This document shows, piece after piece, positions 8,523 to 17,755 of a DNA stretch of 36,815 nt. A program made the position numbers and the translations under genes. The notes beneath the pieces were generated by a model. It saw only the letters and a program-made list of their open reading frames with translations, was not told the DNA's origin and searched no databases. Source of the stretch: Candidatus Synechococcus spongiarum SP3 (GTDB lineage Bacteria; Cyanobacteriota; Cyanobacteriia; PCC-6307; Cyanobiaceae); NCBI GenBank assembly GCA_001007665.1, contig JXQG01000015.1, positions 1 to 36,815 of the forward strand, in the 5' to 3' direction. How positions within the stretch are numbered: the stretch's first letter is position 1; every line of letters begins with the position of its first letter.

Positions 8523-10718
8523 ATGGCAGCCGCCGGCCTTTCTGCGTCCACGTTTATCAACCGGGAACGGAGCTGGATTCAGTTTAACCAACGAGTATTG
8601 GCCCAGGCTCTGAATCCTCGAACGCCACTTCTGGAGCAAGCCAGGTTTAGCGCCATTTTCAGCAATAACCTGGACGAATTTTTCATGGTTCGGGTGGCTT
8701 CCCTCAAGTCTCAGGTGGAGGCAGGCGTTGACCAGCTTAGCTTGGATGGCCGTTCTCCACGGCAGCAATTGCTGGACATTCGTGAGCAACTCAACCCTTT
8801 ATTACAACAACAGCAACATCACTATAAACATTACCTTGTACCCACGTTACGGGAACATAGTGTAGACGTTCTCAACTATGCAGAGCTCAACAATCGTCAG
8901 AAGGACTGGACCACCCACTACTTTCAGTCCCTTGTCTTTGCTGTTCTCACCCCCTTGGCGGTAGACTCGGCTCATCCATTTCCCTTTATCAGTAACTTGA
9001 GCCTCAACATTGCGGTGCTCATTAAGGATTCAGAAACCGGCGGTCACCAATTTGCCCGGGTCAAGGTGCCCAGAAGCCTGCCCCGCTTTGTGGATCTTCC
9101 CTCCGGGCTGTCGGAACTGAGTCCTGTGCGCACCGTTGTCCTTCTGGAAGAGATCATCGCCAACAATATCGATATGCTCTTCCCCGGCACAATGGTAACA
9201 GATCACTATTTTTTCCGAGTGACCCGTGATGCGGATCTGGAATATCTGGAGCTGGAGGCGGACGATTTACTGCAGGCCATTGAAGCCAGCCTGCGCAAGC
9301 GCCGTCTGGAAGGCAGGGTGGTGCGCCTTGAGGTGGATGAGCACATGCCCCAAGAGGTTGTGGATCAACTCATGCAAGGGATGGTCGTTGAGGAGGAAGA
9401 CCTCTATCGCATCCGTGGCCCACTGGGTCTGGATGATCTGTTTTGCCTCACAACCCCGCCGCCTCAACCTCAACTGCGGTATCCTCCCCATCGTGGCCGG
9501 CTGCCGCCGCCGTTTCGCCGGGCCCAGAAAAGCCTGCTTGCCGATGGATCCCTCCCCCAGGAAGAATTCGAGAGCGTATTTGATGTGATTCGCCGTGGTG
9601 ATGTATTGGTGTATCATCCCTATGATCTGTTTACCAGTTCCGTGGAGGAGTTTATTAACCAGGCTGCTGATGATCCAGACGTCCTGGCCATTAAGCTCAC
9701 CCTGTATCGACTATCAAAAGAGTCAGCGATTGTGGATGCTCTGGAGCGGGCTTCAGAAAATGGTAAACAGGTGCTGGCGTTGGTGGAGTTGAAGGCGCGC
9801 TTTGATGAAGATAATAACATTCAATGGGCACGACAACTGGAACGGGCCGGTGTTCATGTGGTCTATGGCGTCTTGGGTTACAAGACCCACACAAAAGTGA
9901 CCTTGGTCGTACGCAAAGAGCATCAGGGTGTACGCAGCTATGCTCATATTGGCACCGGTAATTACAACGCAAAAACATCTCGCTTTTACACAGATCTTGG
10001 CCTGTTCACCTGTTGCCCAATGATTGGTCAAGACTTGGTGGAGCTGTTTAATTACTTCACGGGCTATGGGAAGCAGCAGTGCTTCCGCAAGCTCCTCGTG
10101 GCTCCAGTGACTCTTCGAGATCGCATGGAGGCCATGATTCAACGGGAAATCAAGCACGCCAACACTCAACGGGGAGGCCATATTCGTGCCAAGATGAACT
10201 CCCTGGTGGATCCTTCCATCATCCAGGCGCTGTATCATGCGTCGAAAGCAGGTGTTCGTATTGAACTGGTTGTGCGGGGCATGTGCTCTCTGCGGGCCGG
10301 TGTGCCCGGGTTAAGTGAGCACGTTCGCGTGGTCAGCATCATTGGCCCCTTCCTGGAGCACTCCCGCATTTTCTGGTTTGGCAATGGAGGCAAGCCGGAA
10401 GTGTATATTGGCAGCGCAGATTGGATGACCCGCAATCTGGACCGCCGGGTGGAATGCCTGACCCCTATTGAGGATCCCTTGCTACGCCAGAAGCTGGAAG
10501 CCCTTCTCAGCCTGTACCTGCAGGACAATTCCGGAGCCTGGGAGATGGGGCCTGACGGCTCCTACCGTCCGGTCCCACGCCGCCAGGACGAGGCCGGGCG
10601 CGATGCTCAACTGGTCTTGATTCAGCATTGGCAGGCCACCCAAGGGCAGGGAGACCCCTCGGACACCATGGCCTGGGAGAGCGACCCTCAAGCCGAAGAC
10701 CGTCAAACCCGAGGCTGA
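8523..10718 (+). CDS. ppk1: Polyphosphate kinase 1
   Basis: A 731-residue PPK1, which reversibly polymerises the terminal phosphate of ATP into polyphosphate. The N-domain begins with INRERSWIQFNQRVLAQA. It is followed by SNNLDEFFMVRVASL, HPFPFISNLSLNIAVLI and IRRGDVLVYHPYDLF, which precedes the PLD-like catalytic domain. The two key histidines are in THTKVTLVVRKE (His456) and YAHIGTGNYNAKTSRFYTD (His475); the spacing of 19 equals that of the E. coli essential pair His435/His454. The second half motif is IYIGSADWMTRNLDRRVE. I chose the ATG at 8523 (MAAAGLSAS) because the upstream extension starts with TTG and has no family similarity. The 3' end overlaps the convergent nagA by 16 bp. Confidence 0.96.
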   Translation: MAAAGLSASTFINRERSWIQFNQRVLAQALNPRTPLLEQARFSAIFSNNLDEFFMVRVASLKSQVEAGVDQLSLDGRSPRQQLLDIREQLNPLLQQQQHHYKHYLVPTLREHSVDVLNYAELNNRQKDWTTHYFQSLVFAVLTPLAVDSAHPFPFISNLSLNIAVLIKDSETGGHQFARVKVPRSLPRFVDLPSGLSELSPVRTVVLLEEIIANNIDMLFPGTMVTDHYFFRVTRDADLEYLELEADDLLQAIEASLRKRRLEGRVVRLEVDEHMPQEVVDQLMQGMVVEEEDLYRIRGPLGLDDLFCLTTPPPQPQLRYPPHRGRLPPPFRRAQKSLLADGSLPQEEFESVFDVIRRGDVLVYHPYDLFTSSVEEFINQAADDPDVLAIKLTLYRLSKESAIVDALERASENGKQVLALVELKARFDEDNNIQWARQLERAGVHVVYGVLGYKTHTKVTLVVRKEHQGVRSYAHIGTGNYNAKTSRFYTDLGLFTCCPMIGQDLVELFNYFTGYGKQQCFRKLLVAPVTLRDRMEAMIQREIKHANTQRGGHIRAKMNSLVDPSIIQALYHASKAGVRIELVVRGMCSLRAGVPGLSEHVRVVSIIGPFLEHSRIFWFGNGGKPEVYIGSADWMTRNLDRRVECLTPIEDPLLRQKLEALLSLYLQDNSGAWEMGPDGSYRPVPRRQDEAGRDAQLVLIQHWQATQGQGDPSDTMAWESDPQAEDRQTRG

Positions 10719-11875
10719 GGCGCGGCCCAGCGGAGACAGGCCGCTTCCGGCTGCCAACGCCAGCGCAGCAGCCGGGCAAGGGCAGCGCCCTGCAGATGTG
10801 GGACCACTGTGCCGCCATGCCCCAGACAAGCCCGTGGCCGTGCGGTTGCCGCCAGAATCGCCTCGTCTGGATTCCGGCTCCAGCGGGCCAGCCGACACGC
10901 CCCCTCCAGGATACCCACCGTGGTGCCCGCCAGGGCGCCATCCTCCAACCGACACGTGCCATGCTGGGCCGTGATCCAGCGTCCGCCCCAGGAATAACGC
11001 CCCTCGGCCAGGCCATAGGGAGCCAGGGCATCGCTCACAAGCACCACTCTGTCGGGCGCCATGCGGGTGAGCAGCACCGCCACGGCGGGATCAACATGAA
11101 TCCCGTCGGCAATGAGCCCCAGGAACACCGGATCGGACGCCATGCAGGCGGAGCCAATGGGTCCTGGAGCACGATGCCGCAAGGGAGGCATGGCATTGAA
11201 CGTGTGGGTCAGCAGGCGCGCCCCCGCCGCGAAGGCTGCTGCTGCCTGCGTCTGGCTGGCTTCCGTGTGCCCAATGCCCACCACAATGCCCTGCTCCACA
11301 AGCCAGTCCAGGACCTCGTGCCGGGGATCCAGCTCCGGCGCCATGGTCAGCAGGGCCACGTCCTTGGCGCTGAATCCATCCATGAGCTGTTTGAGGCGCT
11401 CCAGCTTCAGGGGTTGGACATGGCGCCGGGGATGAGCACCGCGCTTGCTCAGCGCCAGAAAAGGGCCTTCCAGATGGGCCCCCAGCAAGCGGGTCTCGGC
11501 AACGTCCTGCTGCTGTCGAACCCGGCGCAGCAGGGCCAGGCTCTGGCGCAACCGAGCCAGCGGCGCAGTGGTCAGGGTGGGGCAGACGGCACCCACCCCC
11601 TGCTGCCGAAGCCACACCAGGGCCTGGCGAAGACCATCCAACTGTTGAGTCTCCAGATGAGCGAACCAAAGACCGTGCAGGCCATTGATCTGCAAGTCCA
11701 CCGCCGCCGGACTCAACCAGTCCCCCTGCCAGTCCCAGTGGTGGGGACGGCGGCCCTCTGCAGCATGGGATGCATCGGGGCGCAAATCACGGACCACGCC
11801 CTGCTCGTCCAGGCGGAAGCACCAGAAACCTGGCTCCCCTGGCAGCCTGAGGTGACAACAGTGCAATTCAGCCAT
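10703..11875 (-). CDS. nagA: N-acetylglucosamine-6-phosphate deacetylase
   Basis: A 390-residue amidohydrolase-superfamily protein. NagA removes the acetyl group from GlcNAc-6-phosphate in amino-sugar catabolism or cell-wall recycling. Ordered motifs are DLQINGLHG (first metal-site region, where an H-x-H is usual but here Q-I-N-G is seen as in many NagA), AHLEGPFL (metal-binding Glu), VGIGHTEAS and LLTHTFNAM (metal His residues), LIADGIHVDP (substrate His), and VVLVSDALAP (catalytic Asp). The start ATG at 11875 fits the family. No nagB deaminase lies beside it. Its stop codon lies inside the 3' end of ppk1 on the other strand. Confidence 0.92.
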   Translation of the reverse strand: MAELHCCHLRLPGEPGFWCFRLDEQGVVRDLRPDASHAAEGRRPHHWDWQGDWLSPAAVDLQINGLHGLWFAHLETQQLDGLRQALVWLRQQGVGAVCPTLTTAPLARLRQSLALLRRVRQQQDVAETRLLGAHLEGPFLALSKRGAHPRRHVQPLKLERLKQLMDGFSAKDVALLTMAPELDPRHEVLDWLVEQGIVVGIGHTEASQTQAAAAFAAGARLLTHTFNAMPPLRHRAPGPIGSACMASDPVFLGLIADGIHVDPAVAVLLTRMAPDRVVLVSDALAPYGLAEGRYSWGGRWITAQHGTCRLEDGALAGTTVGILEGACRLARWSRNPDEAILAATARPRACLGHGGTVVPHLQGAALARLLRWRWQPEAACLRWAAPQPRV

Positions 11876-11904
11876 GGCAGCCAGCCAAGCGCTGCATTAT
11901 GGAC

Positions 11905-12222
11905 CTCCATCTTGCCTGAGGCTGAATGCACGAGGGGCTTGCCAGGCGATTTCTTCAGGCCCGGGTCCATGGGTTCCGTTGTATTTTGCCACTGATATCC
12001 GTCGAAAGCGGCAGAACTGGCTGTCCCATTGACCGAAGCAGTCAGGCAGGCGCAATCAGGCAGATCTCGCCAGAGGGCGCCGGTGTCCACCTTCCAGAGA
12101 ACAGCTTCGAGAAACAGATGATTGTCTCTTGCGGTAACGGCACGATCCGCAGCCCTGTCGGGAAGCAGCGGCCCAATGCGCTGCCAGAGCCGATCAGCGA
12201 TTACCCAGTGGTATTTGCTCAT
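11905..12222 (-). pseudogene. IS5-family transposase N-terminal remnant, frameshifted
   Basis: Starting at ATG 12222 the frame reads MSKYHWVIADRLWQRIGPLL and then PDRAADRAVTARDNHLFLEA and VLWKVDTGALWRDLP. This is the N-terminal DDE-transposase leader of IS5 (IS427-like) elements. The homology then moves to another frame: CFGQWDSQFCRFRRISVAKY matches the expected F-G-x-W-x-x-V-x-x-R-F-R-R-W segment. A frameshift and the missing catalytic core make it dead. An ATG preceded by GAGGTTGTC fits an original start. The sequence GAGCCTGTGAACAATAAGG near 12285-12303 (minus strand) may be the old left end. The remnant lies between nagA and chlD. Confidence 0.7.
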
Positions 12223-12424
12223 GACAACCTCCATTTCTGAAGGTTTGAAGGTTGAAACACCTCTACACCCATTCGACAGAACCTTATTGTTCACAGGCTC
12301 TGGTAGCACAGGGATCATCACCACTTTTCGTGCGCATAGCGCACGGGACCACGACAAACGGACGGAACCCCAAGCCTTACCATGATTGACGCTCTACAAT
12401 TTTCAGCCACAAGCCCTCCACTCC

Positions 12425-14461
12425 ATGGTTGCCAGCGACACCAGCCCTGCTCCGTTCGCTGGTGTGGGCGCCGTGGCGCGGCAGGCCTTTCCTCTGGCTG
12501 CCATCACCGGGCATGACACCGCCAAGCTGGCCCTCCTGTTGTCGGCTGTGGATCCCGGCAGCGGCGGCGTGATCATTGCCGGTCGCCGCGGTACGGGCAA
12601 ATCGGTGCTGGCGCGGGGGCTCCATGCCCTGCTGCCCCCCATTGAAATCCTGCGGGGCAGCCTCAACAGCGATCCCTACGATCCCGAAGACTGGGACCCC
12701 ACAACCTGGGAGCGCTGGGCTGGGGTGATCCCCGAGCAGTTGCCCACCCGGGTGGTGCCGGCGCCCTTTGTGCAGGTTCCCGTTGGCGTGTCCGAGGACC
12801 GGCTACTGGGGGCCGTGGACGTGGGTGCCTCTCTCGGCAGCGGGAAGGCGGTGTTCCAGCCGGGGCTGCTGGCGGAAGCCCATCGGGGGGTGCTCTATCT
12901 CGATGAGCTGAACCTGCTGGACGACACCATCATCAACCTGCTGCTGGAGGCGGTGGGCAGTGGTTGCAACCGCGTGGAGCGGGAAGGCGTCAGCACCAGC
13001 CACCCCTGCCGCTGCTTGCTGCTGGCCACCTACAACCCGGAAGAGGGTTCCGTGCGGAACCATCTGCTGGACCGCTTTGCCATGGCCCTCAACGCAGATC
13101 AACTCCTGACGGAAGACAACCGGGCCGCGGCGGTCGCCACGGTTCTGGAGGCAGCCCATGATCCCCAGGGATTCCGGCAGTGTTGGCAGCAGCAGACCGA
13201 AGCCATGGCCACCCGGTTGCTGCTGGCGCGGCAATGGCTGCCGGATGTGCGGATCAGCACGGCCCAGGTGGCCTACCTGGTGGAAGAGGCCATACGGGGA
13301 GGGGTGGACGGGCATCGGGCAGAGTTGTTTGCCATGCGGGTGGCCAGGGCCGCAGCGGCGCTGGCGGGGCGGGATGAGGTGCTGGCGGAGGACCTGCGCA
13401 CCGCTGTGGAACTGGTCATTGCGCCGCGGGCGCGGTTTGATGAGCGCCAGCAGCAGCAGGATCAGCCACCCCCCACCCCGGACCCGGGCAAGGATCAGGA
13501 CACCGGGCCGGAGACTGAGCCAGACCCGCCAGAGGAGCCGGACAATTCCCCGGAGCAGCAGGGACCCGCCACCATCCCGGAGGAGTTTCTCCTGGAGCCG
13601 GAAGCTGCTGCGGTGGACCCGGATCTGCTGGTGTTCCAGGCGGTAAAATTCCGCGCCGGACGCAGTGGTCGCCGGGCCGTGGTCAACAGTGACAGCCGGG
13701 GCCGTTATGTGCGCCCCATGCTGCCGCGGGGGCCGGTGAAGCGGATTGCGGTGGACGCCACCCTGCGGGCTGCTGCTCCCTACCAGAAGCAACGCCGCCA
13801 ACGGGATGGGCGTCGCCCTGTCATCATTGAAGACAGCGACCTGCGGGCCAAACAGTTGGAGCGGCGGGCCGGGGCCCTGGTGGTGTTTCTGGTGGACAGC
13901 AGCGGCTCCATGGCCCTGAACCGGATGCAGGCGGCCAAGGGGGCCGTGCTGCGCCTGTTGGGGGAAGCCTACAAAAACCGTGATCAAGTGGCCTTGATTC
14001 CCTTTCGTGGGGAACAGGCGGAGGTGCTGCTGCCCCCCACCCGCTCCATCACTGCCGCACGGCGACGGCTGGAAACACTGCCCTGCGGTGGCGGCTCCCC
14101 CCTGGCCCATGGTCTCACCCAGGCGGCCCGGGTTGGGGTCAATGCCGTGGCGGCTGGCGACATCGCCCAGGTGGTGGTGGTGGCCATTACCGATGGACGG
14201 GGCAACGTCCCCCTGAGCCGTTCCCTTGGCCAGGACGAGGACTCCAGCAAGGATGTGCGCCAGGAGTTGCTGGAGGTGGCGGCCCAATACGTGCGGCTGG
14301 GCATCAAGTTGCTGGTGATCGATACGGAGCGCAAGTTCATCCGCAGTGGCTTTGGCGAGGACTTGGCCCAGGCCGCCATGGGTCGCTATGTGCGCCTTCC
14401 CAAGGCCACCGGCCAGGCCATGGCCGCCATGGCCACGGATGCCCTGCGGGGAATGGTCTAA
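12425..14461 (+). CDS. chlD: Magnesium chelatase subunit D
   Basis: A 678-residue ChlD, the D subunit that works with ChlI and ChlH to insert magnesium into protoporphyrin IX in chlorophyll synthesis. Domains in order are an AAA+ module with Walker A GRRGTGKS (residues 53-60) and a Walker-B-like [10 protein letters not shown], a Pro/Glu/Asp/Gln-rich linker (about 340-380), and a C-terminal von Willebrand A domain. The vWA domain has the MIDAS motif [11 protein letters not shown] (about 490) and [16 protein letters not shown] 12425 ([10 protein letters not shown]) is preferred over an in-frame TTG at 12386. It is followed 46 bp later by the UDP-glucose dehydrogenase on the same strand. The region just upstream contains IS debris, so its promoter probably lies within 12223-12424. 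Confidence 0.95.
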   Translation: MVASDTSPAPFAGVGAVARQAFPLAAITGHDTAKLALLLSAVDPGSGGVIIAGRRGTGKSVLARGLHALLPPIEILRGSLNSDPYDPEDWDPTTWERWAGVIPEQLPTRVVPAPFVQVPVGVSEDRLLGAVDVGASLGSGKAVFQPGLLAEAHRGVLYLDELNLLDDTIINLLLEAVGSGCNRVEREGVSTSHPCRCLLLATYNPEEGSVRNHLLDRFAMALNADQLLTEDNRAAAVATVLEAAHDPQGFRQCWQQQTEAMATRLLLARQWLPDVRISTAQVAYLVEEAIRGGVDGHRAELFAMRVARAAAALAGRDEVLAEDLRTAVELVIAPRARFDERQQQQDQPPPTPDPGKDQDTGPETEPDPPEEPDNSPEQQGPATIPEEFLLEPEAAAVDPDLLVFQAVKFRAGRSGRRAVVNSDSRGRYVRPMLPRGPVKRIAVDATLRAAAPYQKQRRQRDGRRPVIIEDSDLRAKQLERRAGALVVFLVDSSGSMALNRMQAAKGAVLRLLGEAYKNRDQVALIPFRGEQAEVLLPPTRSITAARRRLETLPCGGGSPLAHGLTQAARVGVNAVAAGDIAQVVVVAITDGRGNVPLSRSLGQDEDSSKDVRQELLEVAAQYVRLGIKLLVIDTERKFIRSGFGEDLAQAAMGRYVRLPKATGQAMAAMATDALRGMV

Positions 14462-14507
14462 CCGGCTGCGCTGCTGTACTTTTGCGCAGGTCTCGGAGTG
14501 GCGGACC

Positions 14508-15890
14508 ATGGACGTCGCAGTGATTGGCACCGGCTACGTGGGCCTGGTCTCGGCAGTCTGTCTGGCCCATATGGGACACACGGTGGCGGGAGTGGATAAC
14601 GACGTTGAGAAGTTGGCCCAACTACGGGGGGGGAAGAGCCCCATCTACGAACCTGGCTTGCAGGAAGACCTCACCCTGGCCATCGGCACAGGCCGACTGC
14701 AATTCCATGGGGATCTGGTGGCAGCGGTGGGGGGCAGTACCGTTGTTTTCATTGCTGTCGGCACGCCTCCGCTGCCCTCCGGCGCCAGTGACACCCGGGC
14801 CGTGGCCACGGTGGCTACAGCCATTGGTGCTGCCCTGGCGGGTGACCACCAGCCACGGTTAATCGTGAACAAGTCCACCGTGCCCGTCGGTACCGGCGCC
14901 TGGGTACAGGATCTGGTGGCTCGGAGTGCCGCCGCCGCGGGCGCCGCGCCGCCGCCGGTGACGGTGGTGAGCAATCCGGAGTTTTTGCGAGAGGGGCAGG
15001 CCCTTTGGGACAGCTACAACCCGGATCGCATTGTGCTGGGGAGCGATGATCCGGCTGCCCTGATCACCATGGAGAAACTCTATGCCCCGTTGATCAAGCG
15101 CCGCTGCAGGGGCTGCGACATCAGCCACCCTGGCCCCATCCCCCTGATCAAGACGGATCTGGCCTCGGCGGAGATGATCAAGTATGCCGCCAATGCCTTC
15201 CTGGCCACCAAGGTGTCCTTCATCAATGAACTGGCCCGGCTCTGTGACCACCTGGGGGCCGACATTACGCTGGTGGCGGACGGCATCGGCCTGGACAAGC
15301 GCATCGGCCGTGCGTTTCTGGATGCCGGCATCGGTTGGGGAGGCAGCTGCTTGCCCAAGGATGTGTCGGCCCTGGTGTACACCGCCAACAGCCAGGGCGT
15401 TCATTCCCGTCTCCTGGAGGCGGTGACCGAGATCAACCAGGATCAGCGCCGCTTGGTGGTGCGCAAGCTGCAACAGGCGCTACCAGTACTGCAGGGGCGC
15501 ACCGTCGGACTGCTGGGACTCACTTTCAAGCCCAACACCGACGACCTGCGGGAGGCTCCCGCCCTGGACATTGCCACCGAACTGATCCGCCTGGGCGCCA
15601 CGGTGAAAGGATTTGATCCTTACTGGAGCCGGCAAGACCACTGGCCAAAGTCCCTTGCCTCGATTCAACACTGCGCCAGCGCCATGGCGTTAGCCAAGGG
15701 GTGCGATGCCCTGGTGGTGGTCACCGAGTGGCCGGAGTTCAAGCTTCTGGACTGGGCACGGCTGGGTCGGGAGATGCACCAGCGGCTGGTGGTGGATGGA
15801 CGCAACTGTCTGGATGGCGCGGCCCTCACGGCCGCTGGTTTCCGCTGGCAGGGCATGGGCCGCAACCCGCCAGCACACGAATCGGCGTGA
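14508..15890 (+). CDS. UDP-glucose 6-dehydrogenase family
   Basis: A 460-residue nucleotide-sugar dehydrogenase that oxidises UDP-glucose (or a related NDP-sugar) to the uronate with two NAD, supplying UDP-glucuronate for polysaccharides. The N-terminal Rossmann motif is VIGTGYVGLVSAVCLAHMGH (from residue 4). The central substrate segment is SNPEFLREGQALWD, with KTDLASAEMIKYAANAFLAT. The catalytic cysteine is Cys281 in GIGWGGSCLPKDV. The C-terminal domain begins with GLLGLTFKPNTDDLREAPAL. The chosen ATG at 14508 (MDVAVIG) is the canonical start; the upstream open frame is a shadow of chlD. UDP-glucose is the likeliest substrate, but GDP-mannose dehydrogenases share these motifs. Confidence 0.92.
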   Translation: MDVAVIGTGYVGLVSAVCLAHMGHTVAGVDNDVEKLAQLRGGKSPIYEPGLQEDLTLAIGTGRLQFHGDLVAAVGGSTVVFIAVGTPPLPSGASDTRAVATVATAIGAALAGDHQPRLIVNKSTVPVGTGAWVQDLVARSAAAAGAAPPPVTVVSNPEFLREGQALWDSYNPDRIVLGSDDPAALITMEKLYAPLIKRRCRGCDISHPGPIPLIKTDLASAEMIKYAANAFLATKVSFINELARLCDHLGADITLVADGIGLDKRIGRAFLDAGIGWGGSCLPKDVSALVYTANSQGVHSRLLEAVTEINQDQRRLVVRKLQQALPVLQGRTVGLLGLTFKPNTDDLREAPALDIATELIRLGATVKGFDPYWSRQDHWPKSLASIQHCASAMALAKGCDALVVVTEWPEFKLLDWARLGREMHQRLVVDGRNCLDGAALTAAGFRWQGMGRNPPAHESA

Positions 15891-15920
15891 CACGCTGGGC
15901 GTCCGGGCCACCCCCCATGG

Positions 15921-16907
15921 CTATGGCTCCCCACCCTCCACCGCGGCCGCGGGATTGGCAAGCAGCTTGGCGCCGTAGAGATCTTCAAACAACAAGCCAA
16001 GCCCAACGACCAGATTCCTTAGACCCTCGGCAACGGCTGGATCACTGGTGATTCCCAGAATGTCACTACCGATTTCATCCAGACTGGCAGTGAAGCCCTC
16101 CACGTTGACGAGAATGGTGCCGGCCTTGGCACTCAACTGGTCCGTGGCCTTCTCCACGTTGGTCATGGTCTGCATGAACTTGGCGATGGTCTCGGGGCGA
16201 TCCAGCTCCGCCGACACATTGGCCAGATGGCCTGTGAGCGTGGCGACGTTGGCGGTGCTGGTGTTGACGTTATCAACAGTGGGCTCCAGTCGTTGCACCA
16301 GGTTCTGAAGGGATTGCATCAGGGTGATGGTCTCTGCGGCGGCAGTGGTGACAATGTTGCTGGTGTCGGTGAGGGCTTTGATCGTTTCGTCTGCGCTGCC
16401 GAGAAGGTCGATGTCGATGACGTAATCCAGGAGTTTTGTGATGCTGGCCACGACAGCATCCAGGCTGGGGCTCTGGTCCCCCGGCAGCACGGCACCGGCG
16501 CAAAGCTGTTGGGCGGATGGACAGTCCTCTGCCGTGGGGCTGACAGGAGCGGCCAAAGGCCTGGAGGAGCCAATCAGCACCAGCTGGGCCGTTCCTCCCA
16601 GCAGGCTGCCAGTCGTCACCCTGGCGCGAACGGGCTGGGCAATGGCCAACTCGGGGGCGCTGAGCTGCACCTGTACGGCCACAAAGTCGGGCTGCGGCGT
16701 AATGGATTGCACTGTGCCCACATCCACCCCCCGGTAGAGCACGTTGGAGCGGGAGGCCAGGCCTGTTGCATCGTCGAGGCGCACGGTGATGGTCCAGGCA
16801 GTTCCAAAAAGCCGGTTCCCTCTCAGTTGAAGCCACAGCCCGGAGGCCACGACCAGCGCGGCAAGGATGCTCAGGCCAACAGCGGCCTCGCGGAGGCTAC
16901 GACGCAT
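15921..16907 (-). CDS. MCE/MlaD-family lipid-transport protein
   Basis: A 328-residue protein with one N-terminal membrane anchor (about residues 9-28, GLSILAALVVASGLWLQLRG) and a following MlaD/MCE domain. The domain shows ITVRLDDATGLASRSNVLYR, GVDVGTVQSI and ARVTTGSLLGGTAQLVLIG. The rest is a long helical C-terminal region (about 150-320) that likely forms a coiled or barrel extension. MCE proteins carry lipids between membranes with an ABC permease and ATPase; the plastid relatives are TGD2 and Ycf22. It starts 5 bp after the ABC ATPase gene, so the two are an operon. The permease (MlaE/Ycf63 type) is not in this window. Confidence 0.88.
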   Translation of the reverse strand: MRRSLREAAVGLSILAALVVASGLWLQLRGNRLFGTAWTITVRLDDATGLASRSNVLYRGVDVGTVQSITPQPDFVAVQVQLSAPELAIAQPVRARVTTGSLLGGTAQLVLIGSSRPLAAPVSPTAEDCPSAQQLCAGAVLPGDQSPSLDAVVASITKLLDYVIDIDLLGSADETIKALTDTSNIVTTAAAETITLMQSLQNLVQRLEPTVDNVNTSTANVATLTGHLANVSAELDRPETIAKFMQTMTNVEKATDQLSAKAGTILVNVEGFTASLDEIGSDILGITSDPAVAEGLRNLVVGLGLLFEDLYGAKLLANPAAAVEGGEP

Positions 16908-16912
16908 GGTGT

Positions 16913-17716
16913 TCAGGTCGATTCGGGTTGCATGGGCCCCTGCAGGCTGGCGCTCCGGAACTGTCGGACATAGGGATTATCCGTCACCTCGAACCCCTGC
17001 ACAGAGCCGTGCCACTGTGCATGCCCTCCGTAGAGCATCACCACATGGTCGGCAGCCCGGCGAATTGTGCTCATCACATGGCTGACCACCACCGCCGTAC
17101 CTCCAGCAAATTCCGTGGTTTTGACAATCATATCCTCAATCCTGGTGCAGGCCACGGGGTCAAGACCCGCCGTGGGCTCGTCAAACAGGAGAAGGGGGGG
17201 ATGGCTGGCGTCGGCCGTGGGATCCTCAACAATGGCCCGGGCAAAACTGACCCGCTTCTGCATCCCTCCCGAGAGCTGGTCCGGCATCAAGTCCTCAACG
17301 CCCCTCAAGCCCACTTCCTCCAGCACCCTGGAGACCCGGACGCGGATGTCCGCCGGAGACAGGCGGCGGCTGCGCTGCAGCAGGAACCCCACGTTCTCCG
17401 CAACGCTGAGGGAGGCCAGCAGAGCAGGGGACTGAAACACCATGCGAACGTCTACGGGTTTGTCTTGATCTTCCCGCAAATAGACCTGCTGTCGGCCATA
17501 GAGGCTGAGACGGCCTTTGCTGGGCAGCAACAGCCCCGCAAGCAGCCGCAGGATGGTGGACTTCCCCGCTCCGGACGGCCCCACAACGGCAACCTTCTGT
17601 CCCACACCCACATCCAGGTCCAGGTTGTTGAGCACGGATTTGGCGCCAAAGCACAGGCCGATACCGCGTAGCTGAATGGCCAACACCTCCGCTGCCACAC
17701 CAAGGGGCTTGGACAT
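16913..17716 (-). CDS. ABC transporter ATPase, MlaF-like
   Basis: A 267-residue ABC ATPase. Visible motifs are Walker A GPSGAGKS (residues 46-53), signature LSGGMQKRVSFARAI, Walker B LLLFDEPTAGLDP, and the switch histidine in VVVSHVMSTIRRAADHV. The phrase QLSGGMQKRV plus the adjoining MlaD-type gene points to the MCE lipid-transport class (MlaF, plastid TGD3) rather than to nutrient import. It precedes the MlaD-like gene by 5 bp on the same strand and is divergent from the YvcK-like gene. A partner permease must be encoded elsewhere if the system is complete. Confidence 0.9.
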   Translation of the reverse strand: MSKPLGVAAEVLAIQLRGIGLCFGAKSVLNNLDLDVGVGQKVAVVGPSGAGKSTILRLLAGLLLPSKGRLSLYGRQQVYLREDQDKPVDVRMVFQSPALLASLSVAENVGFLLQRSRRLSPADIRVRVSRVLEEVGLRGVEDLMPDQLSGGMQKRVSFARAIVEDPTADASHPPLLLFDEPTAGLDPVACTRIEDMIVKTTEFAGGTAVVVSHVMSTIRRAADHVVMLYGGHAQWHGSVQGFEVTDNPYVRQFRSASLQGPMQPEST

Positions 17717-17755
17717 CGACTCAACGCGCCAAGGGTATTTCTACAATTTTCGCAC

